A stretch of 64,000 nucleotides of DNA from the NCBI GenBank assembly GCA_004026145.2, contig CP034975.1, positions 12,551,582-12,615,581 of the forward strand, written 5' to 3'. Below the pieces are notes generated by a model. That model ran no database searches. It was not told the DNA's origin and saw nothing but the letters and a program-made list of their open reading frames with translations. The position numbers and the translations under genes were made by a program. The stretch is from Takifugu bimaculatus. Lineage: Eukaryota; Chordata; Actinopteri; Tetraodontiformes; Tetraodontidae. The number at the start of each line of letters is the position of its first letter. Position 1 is the stretch's first letter. Positions 12,762 to 25,900 of the stretch are shown here, in pieces.

Positions 12762-13060
12762 GCTCCACGCTCTCCCTGGTGGTTGAAACCAGACACAAAC
12801 TCAAACTGGTTGTAACTGCACTGGATTATTCTTCAGTCCAGTGGATTTTAAATGTCAAGTTGCGAAACTGAAAACACACTTTTAAAGGGGCAAATCATGT
12901 AGCTGTAGAAAATAATATTCCAATGTCCCTTGTTTGTTTCAAACACCACAATTTTAAGGTAACTGCAAACCTTGTTTTTCATTCATTTTATTTATTCTGT
13001 GTATATCCAAGCATCTCTTGTGGGTTAACATTGTTCTAAATAAACTGTATTTATATTTTG
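12762..13060 (+). other. FAM124A 3' UTR with poly(A) signal
   Basis: A canonical AATAAA lies at 13039-13044, about 280 bases after the stop codon, followed by a T-rich stretch. This is the likely 3' end of the FAM124A transcript. Confidence 0.7.
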
Positions 13061-15555
13061 AACTTCTCTGACCAAAAGTTGATTGCATAAAACCTCATTC
13101 CACCAAGACGACGCTTCAATCGAAGAAAGCGGTCCAGTGGCGCCCCCTGGTGGCAAGATGTCGACACTGTACGTACCTCCAATGCATCTTTCTCCAAATA
13201 ATTCCAATTTCTGACACGTATTTGTGGTATTTTCCAATGGGGTGTAGTGGAAAATACTACAAATAATACTATAATCCACCATATATTTAGGTTAATATTA
13301 TTAAAGGCCGGTTACTTTTACAGATTAGGCCCACAGGGGGAACTACAAAGAAAACGAGGACATTTGTTTTTTGAGTAAATGTTGAATGAAACAGAAATTG
13401 ATGAGAAGTTCAACTTTTCAACTTGTAATTTTCTCATATTTGCTGTGTGTCAGCAGAGGGCGCTGTTTCGCCAGAGAAAACTGAGTCAACAAACGAAAAA
13501 AAATACTAAATAAGTAGAAATGTCGCTATCAATTTTATTTTTTTTCCTCTCGAGATTTTTATTGGGTGTTGATGCTGATAATGCGTCCTGATGTCTGAGC
13601 TTGTATAGAAAAAAAGAAAGAAAATTACACATTTTAAACTGGATTACACAAATTTAACTTAACAGTTTTTCAGGCGGAGATTTGTTCGATTGTCAGTTTT
13701 AGACAGTTTTTACACTTATTGTCAGAGTTTTCAAATCAACTCGTCGCACCGCAGCTAAAGTTGAATGTTTGCGTTCATAATTGATGGTTAGCAGTTAGGA
13801 GGGCGCCGTATTTATAAAAGACCAGAGCCAAATTGTGCTAAAAGTAAATCCCCGTCCCGTCGTTAACCCCGTCCACCACTAAAAAACGTGCATTCAACAG
13901 GATCCTGCAGGAAGGGGAAGCTGAGGGCTACGTGGGACGTGTCCCCTCGCCTCACCCCTCTCCCAGTGCCAGCTCTGTAGTGGCTCTAATCCCACATGGC
14001 GTACCTGGCAGGGCGCTCTGGCGACACCGGCTCACAGCGCTGCTGGCGTGGTTGTTGCTGCCTGGCCCCGGGCCCCAACCCCAGCATCCCCTCTAATCCC
14101 TCCCTGCCTGAACGGCCCAGGGGACCTACAGGGAAATAGGCCACTGGAGGAGAGGCAGACTGGGGTCGCCGTGTCTCTGCCTCCACCGTCTCCTCTGGTC
14201 GTTTCCTCCTCACCTTCCTCAGGCCGGAGCAACACGGGCGGGTTAAAAACCTCCGTGAAAGTGTTGTGGACAAACGTTGTGACGGCCTCTTCGATTCAGA
14301 CTTTAACCATTTTCTGCTCTCTGGATTTGGGATTCCACAGGGTTCGGTACTGGGGGTTGTTCCCTTCACCTCTTGATGGACGTGGGCAGACACCTGGTTT
14401 CAAAGATCCACCCAAAATGATTATTTTCTGCATCCACAAAGCTGTCTTTTTTAGCGTCTTTAGCTGATTCTGAAACTTCAAAGCTGCTCCATTCATCATT
14501 TCCAGCAAAGCCAAAGGTCAGGTGGTGGTTCGGGGGGGGGGGTGAAACGGCTCTAATCTCTGGAACATGCACCAGCACACATTAGGAACAAGTGCAGGAA
14601 CGGTTCTTATGTGTGCCTGATGCAAACGGTGCATTAGTGTTCCCAGCATGTAGCAGAGCTGTTCTTGAATCACGCCACCGTCGGCCATGTTGACGTAGCA
14701 CATCCAGCTACTTGCAGGTTTGGGCAGAAATCTTTAATAAGATCCGATGTGCTGGTTCCACTTTCCCTTTTCTATAAAGATGGACTGGGAACATGCTGGT
14801 ACGGGCCGGACAGTCGGTGCTTGTTCGGCGTGGCCGAGTGGCAGCTGACCAAAACGCACCTAATTACCAGCACCGATAAGAATCCTCAGAATGCAGCTCC
14901 CGTCGGGCGCCATCCCGAGCTCCCGCTCAGGTCATTGTTCTTCCCGTCAGCGGCAGGAATCTCCAGCATTCCTCTGAAGGCCTCTCGGCGGGCTGGACGG
15001 ACAAAGGCTGCTGTTGATGGTGGCATCTTTAAAAACTGTTGTCTCTGATCAGCTACCGTGACCTCCCGTCTCCTCCAGCCCGTCCTTAAACCTCCGGATG
15101 CCAGTTGGGGCGTTTTAAAGAATGCAGCGATTCCGTTTAATGAAGCCGAGCCACTAATTAGTCAAGTCCAGTAATGGCCAGAATTCCCAGTTAGACAAAG
15201 CCAGCAAATACCTGATGGCTACCAGTCGTGTTCTCTTCTTCATGGGAAAAAATGCACGAGGTTTATTTTGCTGACTTTCATGTCCCCAATTAGGGAGGGG
15301 GGACGGTTTGGGGGGGGGGCAGTCTGCAGCAGTGAAGATGGAACACAGGACGTGTCGTCACAATTGCCCCTTTTACCCTCTTCAGATAGATCTGAGGGGC
15401 ATCGTTCCCAAAGGAAGCTGAAATGTCCCCAAAATCGAGTATTTGAGGTTTTAATCAGCTCCAAACTGCAGTTGAATGTCAGTAAAGAACAACTTAGTCC
15501 GTTAAAAATTGTTTTGGTTTACCGGAAATTCTACTAAATTGTGGCTAAATTGGTG
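13061..15555. other. Intergenic region FAM124A-SERPINE3
   Basis: No supportable gene is seen on either strand. Most of it is unremarkable AT-rich sequence. Bases about 14830-15200 are unique and TAAT-rich (TAATTA at 14859 and 15157), so a regulatory element is possible. Confidence 0.5.
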
Positions 15556-15985
15556 CTAAGACTTCGACGCAGCTTCGCGGTCTTGCGCGCCCGCCGTGCC
15601 GTACACGCGCGCGCGTGCGGGGGGGTGTTTTCCCCCTCTGTCCGGTTTGGGATTTGCTGCTCAGGAACATGCCTCCCCCCGCCTGGCTCCTTATAGCCCC
15701 GGGGCCGAAGGAATCCCGGCCGAGTGGTACGGACGTCGCCGACGGAGACCGCGAACACGGCGCCGAGCGTCCCCCTTTAAACACCATCTTATGACCGCGG
15801 ACCCGCTCAGTCCGGGACCATTCGTGCACCGACACACAGGCGGACCCAGGAGCCGGCGAAGGAGCCCGAGAGCCGGGCGAGAGTGCGGGACAGAGCGCCG
15901 CTGCGGGGCGGATGGTGCCCGGCTGAGAACAGCTGCAGCCACACGGACCCACCTCACCTGTCCGCAGGTAGACGCAGCCGCCGCC
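15556..15985 (+). promoter_or_regulatory. CpG-rich island, likely SERPINE3 promoter and non-coding first exon
   Basis: A dense CpG stretch (GCGCGCCCGCC, ACGCGCGCGCGTGCG, many CCGG and CGCC words) stands out from AT-rich surroundings. At 15967 there is a good donor (CCGCAG followed by GTAGAC). An acceptor at about 16309-16318 (TCCCAGCAG) lies just before the SERPINE3 start at 16379. I infer a non-coding first exon ending at 15967, but no transcript evidence is available. Confidence 0.5.
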
Positions 15986-16378
15986 TGAATTAACATATGA
16001 AAGAGTAAAAAAGATCATATTAAAATATATTACATTCGTTTGTGCATTCTGAATGTGTAGTGTTTTAATATGACATGTTTTAAATGTATAACACTGGCTG
16101 CTTTATTTAAAGTTTAACCAGCTTGTTAGTGCTACGTGATCATAAATAATCTACTACTATAACACACACACGCGCACACACACATATATATATATGTTTA
16201 TACATATATGCTACATGTATGGAAGTAAACCACTTTCACTGTTTTAATTGTGCATTTTAATTGTGATAACTGTTCCTGAAATGACATCACCTCCAACCTT
16301 CCGTCTCGTCCCAGCAGGACTGAGTTTCTGTGTTTTTCGAGGCCCCGTCTCCGTGGACGCGTCCCCCCCCCCGAGGAC

Positions 16379-18741
16379 ATGTGTCGCCTGCCGGCGGCCT
16401 CCCTCATCATTTGCTTTTGGCTGGCGGAGAGGAGCCAGGGGAACAGCAGCTTCCAGAGCAGCATGGCGGAGCTCCACGCCCGCTTCGCCGTCGGCCTCTA
16501 CCGAACGCTCGCCGAGACGGAGAACGGCTCCGACCTGATCGTGTCCCCCCTCAGCGTCTCGGTGTCTCTGGGGCTGCTGCAGCTGGGCGCCGGGGGCAAC
16601 ACGCTGGCGCAGCTGGAGGGAACGCTGGGCTATAACGTGAAGGGTAGGTTTCCTTCTGGGATTCTGGCATTCGGGGATCGTGGGCGGCGGTGGCGTTGCA
16701 GAGGTCTTCGGCGGCCTCCAGCGCCGTTGGTACCAGGTGCTGGTATCGGCCCTGCAGAGCACATCGGTGTCTGGAGCCATAATACCTGCATCCACCCCAG
16801 CAATAATCTCATTAACCACTCCTGCAGCTCGGCCTCAGGGGTCAAGAGGTCACTGTTTTTAATTACCAACACAAAGGAAGCTGGCGCTGCTGGGTTTTTT
16901 TTTTGTTTGTTTGTTTAATTTGACCAACAGGAAGTGAGGATTGACTGAAACGGTCCTCTGATCTGTGTCCCCCCGTCCTGCAGATGTCCAGGTCCAAGAC
17001 TTCCTGCTGCACCCGCCGAGGGACGGCGGTCAGGGCAAGTGGCTGCAGCAGACGTGCACGTTATTCCTGCAGAACGGCGTCCAGCTGCTGATGGAGTTCG
17101 CCCGACAGGCGACGGCCTGGGCCAACGCCAGCGTGATCCGGGCCAACTTCAGCCAACCCAAACCCAGTCTGGAGCAGACGGGAAGCAGTCGCGGTAAAAT
17201 AACTCTCAGAACTTTTGCCTTCAAAATCGGAACAATCGGAACAATCGAACCCGCCGGGGCGTTTTTATTTTCCTTTTTTTATTGAAGCAAACACTGAGTT
17301 CCAGTCAAAAGATGCGATTTATCTTCTGGGGGCGGGACTTGACGCGAAACCCTTGCTCCTCGTTCCCCAGACGAGTTGTGGCATCTCCAGGCTGGCGGAA
17401 GCAGCGGGGAGCTGTCGGGCTCAGGCGAGGCCCAGGTGGAAGCCCCCGGGTGGAGCCACCGTCAGCAGATGGCCCTGGTTAACACTGTGGCGTTCAGGGG
17501 CGTCTGGCAGAAGCAGTTCCAGTTCGCCAACACCCAGAACCTGCCCTTCACCCGGTCGGACGGCAGCAGCATCAAGGTGCCCATGATGTACCAGGCCACC
17601 GAGGTCAGCTTTGGTAAGAGAGTCCATCTTACAGACGGAATAGTCACCAGTTATGAGGTCATATAGTAGATAAGCTCTCCAAACGTCTGCGCAGGCCAGT
17701 TCAGGACCTCAGCGGATCAGAGGTACACGGTGCTGGAGCTGCCCTTCCTGGGCCGCACGCTGAGCCTGCAGGTGGTCCTACCCAGCGAGAGGAAGACGCC
17801 GCTGTCCTCCCTGGAGTCCCAGCTCACAGCCCGGCAGGTGGCGTCCTGGGACTTCGGCCTGCGCAGGACCAAGATGGACATTTTCCTCCCCAGGTCACCA
17901 TCGCGCGGAGGCCTTCTTCTTCTGTTGAGAACCGACAGAAGAGAATTTAACTCCTTCTGTTTGGTGTTTTCAGGTTTAAAATACAGAACAAATTCAATCT
18001 GAGGTCTGTGCTTCCGGCCATCGGCATCACCGACGCCTTTAATCCGACAACAGCTGATTTCTCTGGAATTTCAGGTTGATACATCAATTCAAATTTGATT
18101 GTGCCCCTCACCGGCCCATATTTTAAATGTTTAATTCTACAGAATCGATACAATATGCCTGTTGAAGCGCCAGGGGACACGTGCTACCTGAAATTTACCC
18201 CCAATTCTAAACAAGAGAACTTGTCAGCTGACAGTTTGATTCTTCCTTCAGCGGAGGAGAGACTTTACGTGTCTGACGCCTTCCATGAAGTGAGAATAGA
18301 AGTCACAGAAGATGGAACCAAAGCAGCTGCTGCAACATGTAAGAAATAAATCATACATTTAATATTTATTTGCACACAAACAGGGTTTAATCCTTGACCT
18401 TTTGCAGCAATGGTGCTACTCAAACGATCCCGTGCTCCTGTTTTCAAGGCAGATCGTCCGTTTTTATTTCTCCTACGACAGACCAGCACAGGTAAATTTT
18501 ACTTTCCTTAGAGCTTATTAATAATATCAAATTTTGGCCTTTTATTGTTACCAAAACATCAGCAGTGGTGAGCAGCTAAAAAACCAAAACATGAACGCTG
18601 CGTTTACTTTGCTGCCATCTAGCGGACAGATTTAAGAGCTGCACGCAGGGAACTTGGAACGTGAACCTTTGGTACGTGTTTCTTTCAGGATCGATCCTGT
18701 TCATGGGCCGAGTTACGAACCCCGGGGACCAAGGAGCGTAA
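16379..18741 (+). CDS. serpine3: SERPINE3-like serine protease inhibitor, 8 coding exons, intact
   Basis: Exons are 16379..16643, 16984..17193, 17371..17613, 17695..17893, 17974..18074, 18252..18338, 18408..18491 and 18689..18741, giving 413 residues with every splice phase consistent. Residues 1 to about 20 are a hydrophobic signal peptide (SLIICFW). Serpin landmarks include IVSPLSVSVSLGLL, the shutter-region NTVAFRGVWQKQF, MDIFLPRFKIQNKFNL, and the hinge GTKAAAATS followed by the reactive-loop segment MVLLKRSRAP. The C-terminal signature ADRPFLFLLRQTSTGSILFM follows. The Ala-rich hinge is the form expected of an inhibitory serpin, and Arg residues at the expected scissile region suggest a trypsin-like target. 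Position between FAM124A and INTS6 matches human SERPINE3. A poly(A) signal follows at 18840-18845. Confidence 0.93.
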
Positions 18742-18839
18742 CCCCCCCCCCCCCTACCCACATCACTGTATTTATTTGTGGACTAACAGGGCGTCCACTG
18801 ACACTTCAAGAGGGACAATATTTTTTGTACATGTCTGTA

Positions 18840-18845
18840 AATAAA
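18840..18845 (+). terminator. SERPINE3 poly(A) signal
   Basis: AATAAA lies about 100 bases after the SERPINE3 stop, the only canonical signal before the oppositely oriented INTS6 3' end. Confidence 0.7.
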
Positions 18846-18929
18846 CTTTTTAAACAAGCTTCACACCCCCCCTCCCCCAAATCTTAAAAGAAAAAAAGAC
18901 CAAATGAGAACTCACATCATTACGAACAC

Positions 18930-18972
18930 TTTATTCACATGGCCCTTCACAGTGTAAAATAGAAACTTTATT
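18930..18972 (-). terminator. INTS6 poly(A) signals (minus strand)
   Basis: TTTATT, the complement of AATAAA, occurs at 18930-18935 and at 18967-18972. Either gives INTS6 a 3' UTR of about 1 kb (down from the stop at 19987) and places its end within about 100 bases of the SERPINE3 end. Confidence 0.6.
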
Positions 18973-19986
18973 CATGGAAATACTTACAAAAAGGCCTTTG
19001 TCCACTGAACAATTCTCTTTAAATAGTACTCTAGGGTTATTTACATCTTTACAGTGTATTCAAAATACTCTTTTGGTAGCGGCCTCTTCACAAACACGCA
19101 CGATATGGCAGATTTTGGTCCCGGTCTAGAAGAGGGAGGAAACAGAAAAAGGGCTGCGTTTTGAATCAAATCAAGTCGGAAAATTTGTGTATATTTGAGA
19201 AAAGAGGAAGAAAAAAAAAAGAAAAAGAGACCAGGCTGTAAGAAAAGGTAGTTTTAAATTACATTCTCAAATGTACACAAGTGCGTCTCGTTTAAGTGGC
19301 ATGACGTCGGTTTGAGGAGTCATTTGGCAGCCTCGGTCCATCGACACTCCGGGGGGGAAACAGCTTGTGGGGCCAATCAGCGGTTTCAAGTTGAAAGGAA
19401 GAGACAGAAAATATGGAACGTCGCTCCAATATTATTGCTGATTATGACGTATTAGTATTAGTTCCTGAGCTGTTCCATTAACGCTGCGTTGTTTAAACTG
19501 AGCTTGTGGTGCCTGGTTCAGTCCCAATCGCCTCAAAATCCTCAATCAGGAAACGTCCCAAGTTTACCTGGAAAACTGAGCCAGCGGAGTGATGCAGTCA
19601 ACGGAGTGTACAGACCGAATTCTGTCAGTAAACCGGACAAACGAGGAAAAATAAGGCAAAGAAAAGTCTCCGATGGATCCTGTGTGACCCTGAGTTGGCT
19701 GAAAATGTGCACACACATGCGCACAAGCATGACCAGGGGTTCTCCAATGCTGTCAAATAATTTATGGTTGGAAACAAACAAAATCCCACGGGAGGGGCCA
19801 ACAAATCAGGAGATAACTGTGCTTAAAAGAGGCCAGCGACCTCAGTCTGTTCGGGGGCCAGCTGCCCCTGGAGAGGTGGCGGTTTAAGAGCTGGACGCAG
19901 TCTTCAACCATCCTCACGGGGGCGCCAGAAGAGGGCGAAGGATGAAAGCGGATGGCGGAGTCTCTGTTTGGGTTTCGGAGGCGATC

Positions 19987-22900
19987 TCAGAGCGTGTCCA
20001 CGTGGTTCATGTTGTTGGCTCTGTTGTGGATCTCCTCCAGGAAGTTCTCCAGTTGCTCGATGAGGACGCGTTTCTTGAACCTTTGGACACAGAACCACAG
20101 CAAATGTCAGCCGTGCGGGGGCTTTGTCTCCCTCCGGGCCGCACCTCTCTGAGCGGGACCGCCGCCTCTGGCCCTACCTGGCTGCCTCCTTGATGATGTT
20201 GTGGAGGAAGATGAGCCGCGTGTCCAGAGTTCCCTGGATCTGCTTCAGGAGGAGGAAGATCTTCTCGTAGTCTGAAAGAGGAAGATGAACGAGGATTAAC
20301 AGAGTAGCTGCTCAAACAGACCCGCAGACTCATCGTGGCTCCGTACGTCTGCCGGGCTTCCTGATCTCCTTGGTGATGAGCGCTCGTAGTTCGTTGTTAA
20401 CCTTTGTGGTCTCGGTGTGAATGCGTTTCTTCAGAGACACGGCCGACAGGTAGCGAGCGGGCTGATCCTCCACCAGCGCCACCTCTGTCCCTCCCTCGAT
20501 GCCCGGAGGGGGCTCGCCCGCCTGCGGTCGCCCGTTCCCCTGCTCCTCCCCGTGCCGCACGTCTCCGGGATCTCCGGCCTCCGTGTGGTTCTCTTGGTGG
20601 TCGGCGGGGCCCGAAGAATGATCCGTCTCCGAGTCTGAGCCTTTGTCGGCGCCGTAGTGGTTCTGATTCAGGTGGTTGACGATCAGGTCGGGTTCCGTCG
20701 AGCCGTCGCTCGAGTCCTCGTCTGCGGATTTGCAGAAGTCAACATTTATCTGGAGTTTTAACGCTCCTCATAAATGTTGGGTCTCACCTGCGGCCGGTCG
20801 GGGGCTGGCGGGGGGCGTGACTGGCGGGGTGTAGGCCCGGCCCAGACGCAACAGCGGTGACATGCAGCGCCGCCTCTTTGGTCCCCCGCCCCCGCTGTTG
20901 TTGCTGTCTGCGGGTCTCTTCCCTTTGTTCTGGGGGCCGGTCACGAACTCGTCCGCCTCGTCGATCATCATGCCCTGAAGGAGCAAAGGGGGCAGTTAGT
21001 TTCTGCGCAGCTTTCAGCCGTCCACAGACGGGGGCCACGTGCCTTCTTGTCCAGCTTGAAGGGGTTGCCAAAAGTGTGCAGGCGCTTTGGTTGCTCGGGG
21101 TCTGCGTCCCGGAGGGGCTGGGGGGCAGATTTGAGGAAGTCTTGGTAGTTGCCCATCTGGGCTATTGGCACGCTGTGAAGCTGATCTGGAAAAGTGAACA
21201 AATCAGCATTAATGGAGGGTGTGTTTTTGTTCTATACGATATATAAAGGCTTCCTCGGTCTGGGCATGGACCGTCCTCGCTCTGAGTGGGTCGTGAGGGT
21301 GAGCACGAGGCTTCCTGTCACATTTCCACAAACAAGGAAGGGACATCTGGATTTCAACAGCCATGTTTGTTCACCGTCTGTGACTGTCAAGGTCATTTCG
21401 AATTCCCACTGGTCAGATCTGAGATGCAGCAACAGGCCTTGGAAATGGAGGGCGACGTACCCGAGTCCTGGCCTCGGAGATTACACACGCTGGTGTTGAG
21501 CAGGTTTCGCCTCATTCGGCTCAACTGGTCCAGCAAGTGGCTGCGTGGGATGTCGTAAGGATTCCTAAAACTCTGCGGCTTCAAGCCCTGGTGATGTCGT
21601 AAGAGATTTAAATCAGAGAAAGTGTCTTTTCTCCTCTTAAACAGGGAAAAACACCATGCGGCACACGGAACCTTGTTAAGCATTGCCAGATGAAAGCCTT
21701 GGAACTCTTTGGGGTTCAGCTCCATGGGCATGGAGGGACCGTCTCCCGACAGACTCTGCAGCTGCTGGATGAAATCCCTGCGATGTCCGAGCGAAATTCC
21801 CTCCCCCTCGCCAACGCACCTTGATTCCAGCCTCCGGCGGAAGCTTCTTGCCAATCGAGGCGATCAGACGATCGTACTCGATTTTTGACTAGAGTTAAAC
21901 AGAGGAGCAGTTTTATTAGATTTGGTTTGTTTAACATGGAAATTTTCCATTTTTACCTCACTTCGGTCCGTTCTGTGGTATTTTTATTTCCACTGAGAAT
22001 ACGCCTCGCAGTGGAAATAAAAATAGCACAAAATGGACCAACAGACATCATCTTATCCCAGTGCCTCTCCCCAAATATAAGCATGTGCTTTAAACCTGCT
22101 GGCTCAGTTTCTTCAGGTAGGAGACCACGCTGTAGCTCAGGCCGTACTCCATGTTATCAGCCAGCAGGTTTGGTGCTCCCATGATTCTCAGGGCCTTCCT
22201 CAGGGACTGTTGATAAGACACAGATAAGGCCGATGAAGCATTTTTATGATCCGTATTTCATTAAAAAAACAAACAGTAACCGAAGAATGAACTTACTCCA
22301 ATATAATAGGGAGGCATGGTCTTCAGGTAGTTCTCAAAGGACTGCCGCCATTTTAGAGTAGGCTTGAATTTATGGACTTTGATCAAATCGTCTGCAATCA
22401 GGTTATTTAAAAAGGTTTAATGCAAGTTAAACACACTCAAAATGTGTTACATTTAAGCAAAGCGCTTTAAATCGCCATGTGTTTGCCAAGCATTTCATTT
22501 CCTCTTAATTTTACAGCAGAAGATGACAAACAAGTCAGTTTATTACTGGAGTGGATCCAAATTCCTACTCAATATGTCATTTATGTCATTTATCTCAGTA
22601 AATGGGGGACTTATTGGAGCTAAGGCTTGGGCTGCATCCTTAGATCACAAAGGAAATTCCTGCCATGTTCTGCCTCAAACCAGAAATTAAAATGGCCTCA
22701 GGAGGCAACATGGTGCGCGTAAATTCGAGGTTAGCTGCCATATGTTTAGAAAAACATAGGCACGATTAGTCTCACCTAGAAGTGGCAGAAGAACGGGGTA
22801 ATTGTAGGGCATCACGAACAGGTTGACGCAGTTGAGAGCTGTGCTGGCCTTCAAGTATCCAAAAGGTTGGCCCAGGTCACTGTATTTGGCACTGTTACAT

Positions 22901-25900
22901 ACAAACACCTACAAAACACACATCAAAAACTGAATATCCTCAAATCAACCCACGTTTATGACGACATCATTCATTGTAACACAGCGTAGCATGTGTGTAA
23001 GCACACATGTGCTGTTAATAACAAAAATAAATAAATAACACACCTACTTCTTGTAAAACAAAATGGTGAAAACTTCCTCATTGCTCATTTCTGATATGCA
23101 TTAATGACTCAATAGAACTCCCATCATGACTGCACATTTTGGCATATAAATCAGTAAAAACTTTCCTTTAATAATCATCACAGGGATACATGTTCCAGGT
23201 TAGCATACAATCAAGCTAAGAAGCTAATAGAATATAGTTATGATGAATGGATGGATGCATTTAAAGACATGCCACAGCCTTTCAATCGATATATTTACGC
23301 TTGAAGTGATTTATTTATCTACGCCCTAACTGGTCCATACCTGCCAGCAGGTGTGGGGGGACTTCCTCTCTAATATGTACTGCGTGAGTGGCGACGGCTC
23401 CAGCTCATACTTGTCAAAGGGCACCTTGTCTATAACCATGGGCTCCGCGTCCAGACAGGAGAAGCGAACGTGTGGGTGGGCTGAGCGTGGAGGCTAGATG
23501 GCAGAGAGAGGAGCGGTAAACACTGGTGAGAATCCATGGCTGCAGAAGGAGACTCGATCAAAACAATCATCAGGCACAACGATCATCTTTAGAACCTCAC
23601 AAATACGAACACCCGCACCAGTGAGGACATTAAAGTTCATCTTGGTACCCGAGAAAACAGACAGAAAAAAGAAATAATAGGAAAAACACATGAATCATAT
23701 CACAAAAATCTCCAGCTAGATTAAACAGACTGTTGCTGGTGTTAAGTTTTGGAAAATCTTGAATTCTTTTACGACTTTTGGTTTACTTCCTTTTTTGGTC
23801 AGTCATTAACACGCTTTTTTTTAAACACAAAGGGACCAAACCTGCTCATGTATTATCATACAGATTATGTTTGTTATAGATATATATATTTTAAAAACCC
23901 CACTTAGTTATTATTGTTATTGCATTCTTCATAAAAAGCTGATTGTGTCTAAACGTTTACCAGAGTTGGAGAGTTCTGGTCGGGCCAGAAGGCCTCAGGA
24001 ATGGGCCAGTGGCCAATGGGCACACCGGTTTTAGGGTTGGGCCGTACATAGATCAGCTTGTGACAGCAATGCCAAGGCTGTACACCAGACTTCTGCACTT
24101 CAGCTGGAGCATCTGAACAGACACAGACCGAGAGAGAACGCCGACTTCTCAGATAAACAACATCAGTGAAAATTCAATAAAATGTGACGACGAGCTCTGA
24201 AAGCAAAACAAAAGGTTGCGGTGAAATGCAACAGCTTGCAGGCAGCTACAAGCTGCAGCCTGGGCTGGAATAATGAAACCCAGCTGCAGTTTATGAAAGA
24301 CAGAAAGCAAAAGTAGAAGAGTCAGTGTGACGGAGCAGGAGAAACAACATTAATCAACTGTAGCGCAGGCAGATGCTTACAGGGTGTTCAGGAACAGAGT
24401 GAGGAACTAAACAGCAACAAATGAGGCTCTTACCCTCGAGAGGAGGAGGATCAGGTCCAGTTTTCTCAAACTTTATAACCACTCCACTCTGGATTTTCTG
24501 CACCAGAGACTCCAGACACTGATTCAACGTGCGCTGTGAGAACACGCTGTAAGAGCGACCTGGGCACACGAACACAGGATTAGTTTATTTAATGGGTTCC
24601 TAACAGAGTAAGGAATCAAAGTGTGATTTATTTTCAGTTTTACATGTGTGTCCACACTATCTGTCACTTTGTCAGACATCTTGTCTCCCGAGGACTCGGC
24701 AAGAAGATTTTACGCTGATCTTGCAACCCCTGAGTAGATTGTGTGCATTTGATGTGAAAGCTGGGGGACACGTCTGTTATCAAAAGTCATTAACCGGATG
24801 TTAAAACGTGCGACTTAAATGATCGGCAGAGCTGCTGCAGTACAGGGTGGTGGCGCTAAAGTCACTGTATGAATAAAGAACGCTCACGAGGCTAAAATCC
24901 ACAGTAAAGTACAGCGTCGACGTGCAGCCGGTCAGGAAACCAGCCATAAATTAAACAACCACTCTAAATATCTCCCCAGTAAAATCACACGATGCACATA
25001 AAATGGGCACTTTATACCGCCGGATAATCAACCTGTTACAGTCACTCCAGGAGGCAGCAACTCAAAAATTCATTTGCTTGAAAATGGAGCTATAAATACA
25101 ACTCTATTAGTCTGATTCAGCCACCTACTAACTTCACCTCTAGTGACCTCCCCCGTGCACCCATTCACTCGCTCATTTCAATAGGCTGTGGCTTTGGGTC
25201 AGTTGTGCCATCAGCAGTAATGTACAGTAGAGCGGCGCTCACAATAGAGCTGTGTCACGTTCCTCATTCAGCACCGCTGCCTGCGTTGGTGTCACCCTCC
25301 CTGCTCTTTCTCTGGCTGCATGCGTCCATCTTAACCCCCCCCCCACAACCTCTTTCCAGCCCAGTCTCTGCTGAGGTCCCGCTAACACAGGCAGACGCTC
25401 CAGAAAAATCACGTTTAAATCAAAAGTTACGAGCGGCGCAGACAAACGCGACCAAATTCCAACGCACGGAGTTCATACTGCCGATGCAGCTGGGAATGGT
25501 TTGTGGAGAAAAACCCAGATTTGAGCTCCGAGTTCATGCCAAGATTATCCACGTGGGACAGAAGTAGATGAGGCTGGCAGATAAGAGAGGCGCCTTTAAA
25601 TCCAGATTCTACATCATCCACAAATAAAATTAAACAGTATTTCCCCATAAGACCTGAAGCTTTATTATTCTCCGAGTGAAGGAATGGATTAATCGTTATA
25701 AAGGCTGAGCTGATCCCGGCTGTTCTCCAACACTTTCTGAAGCTTATACCGTCTAACTGCCCTCGGTCTTCCTACCTCCTGTGACCTCACACATGGGAGT
25801 GATGGGAGAATCATCGGGTGGGACGCCGCCAACTGGTTCAGGCTCCACAGAGGCATTGCCAGGAATGCGCAGCACCAGGGCGAACAGACGCTGGTCCCAG

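Noticed and set aside
15545..16018. 157- and 130-residue open frames in the CpG-rich stretch
   Set aside because: GC-rich DNA has few stops. Composition is Arg/Pro/Ala-rich without a recognisable domain, and a promoter or non-coding exon explains it better.
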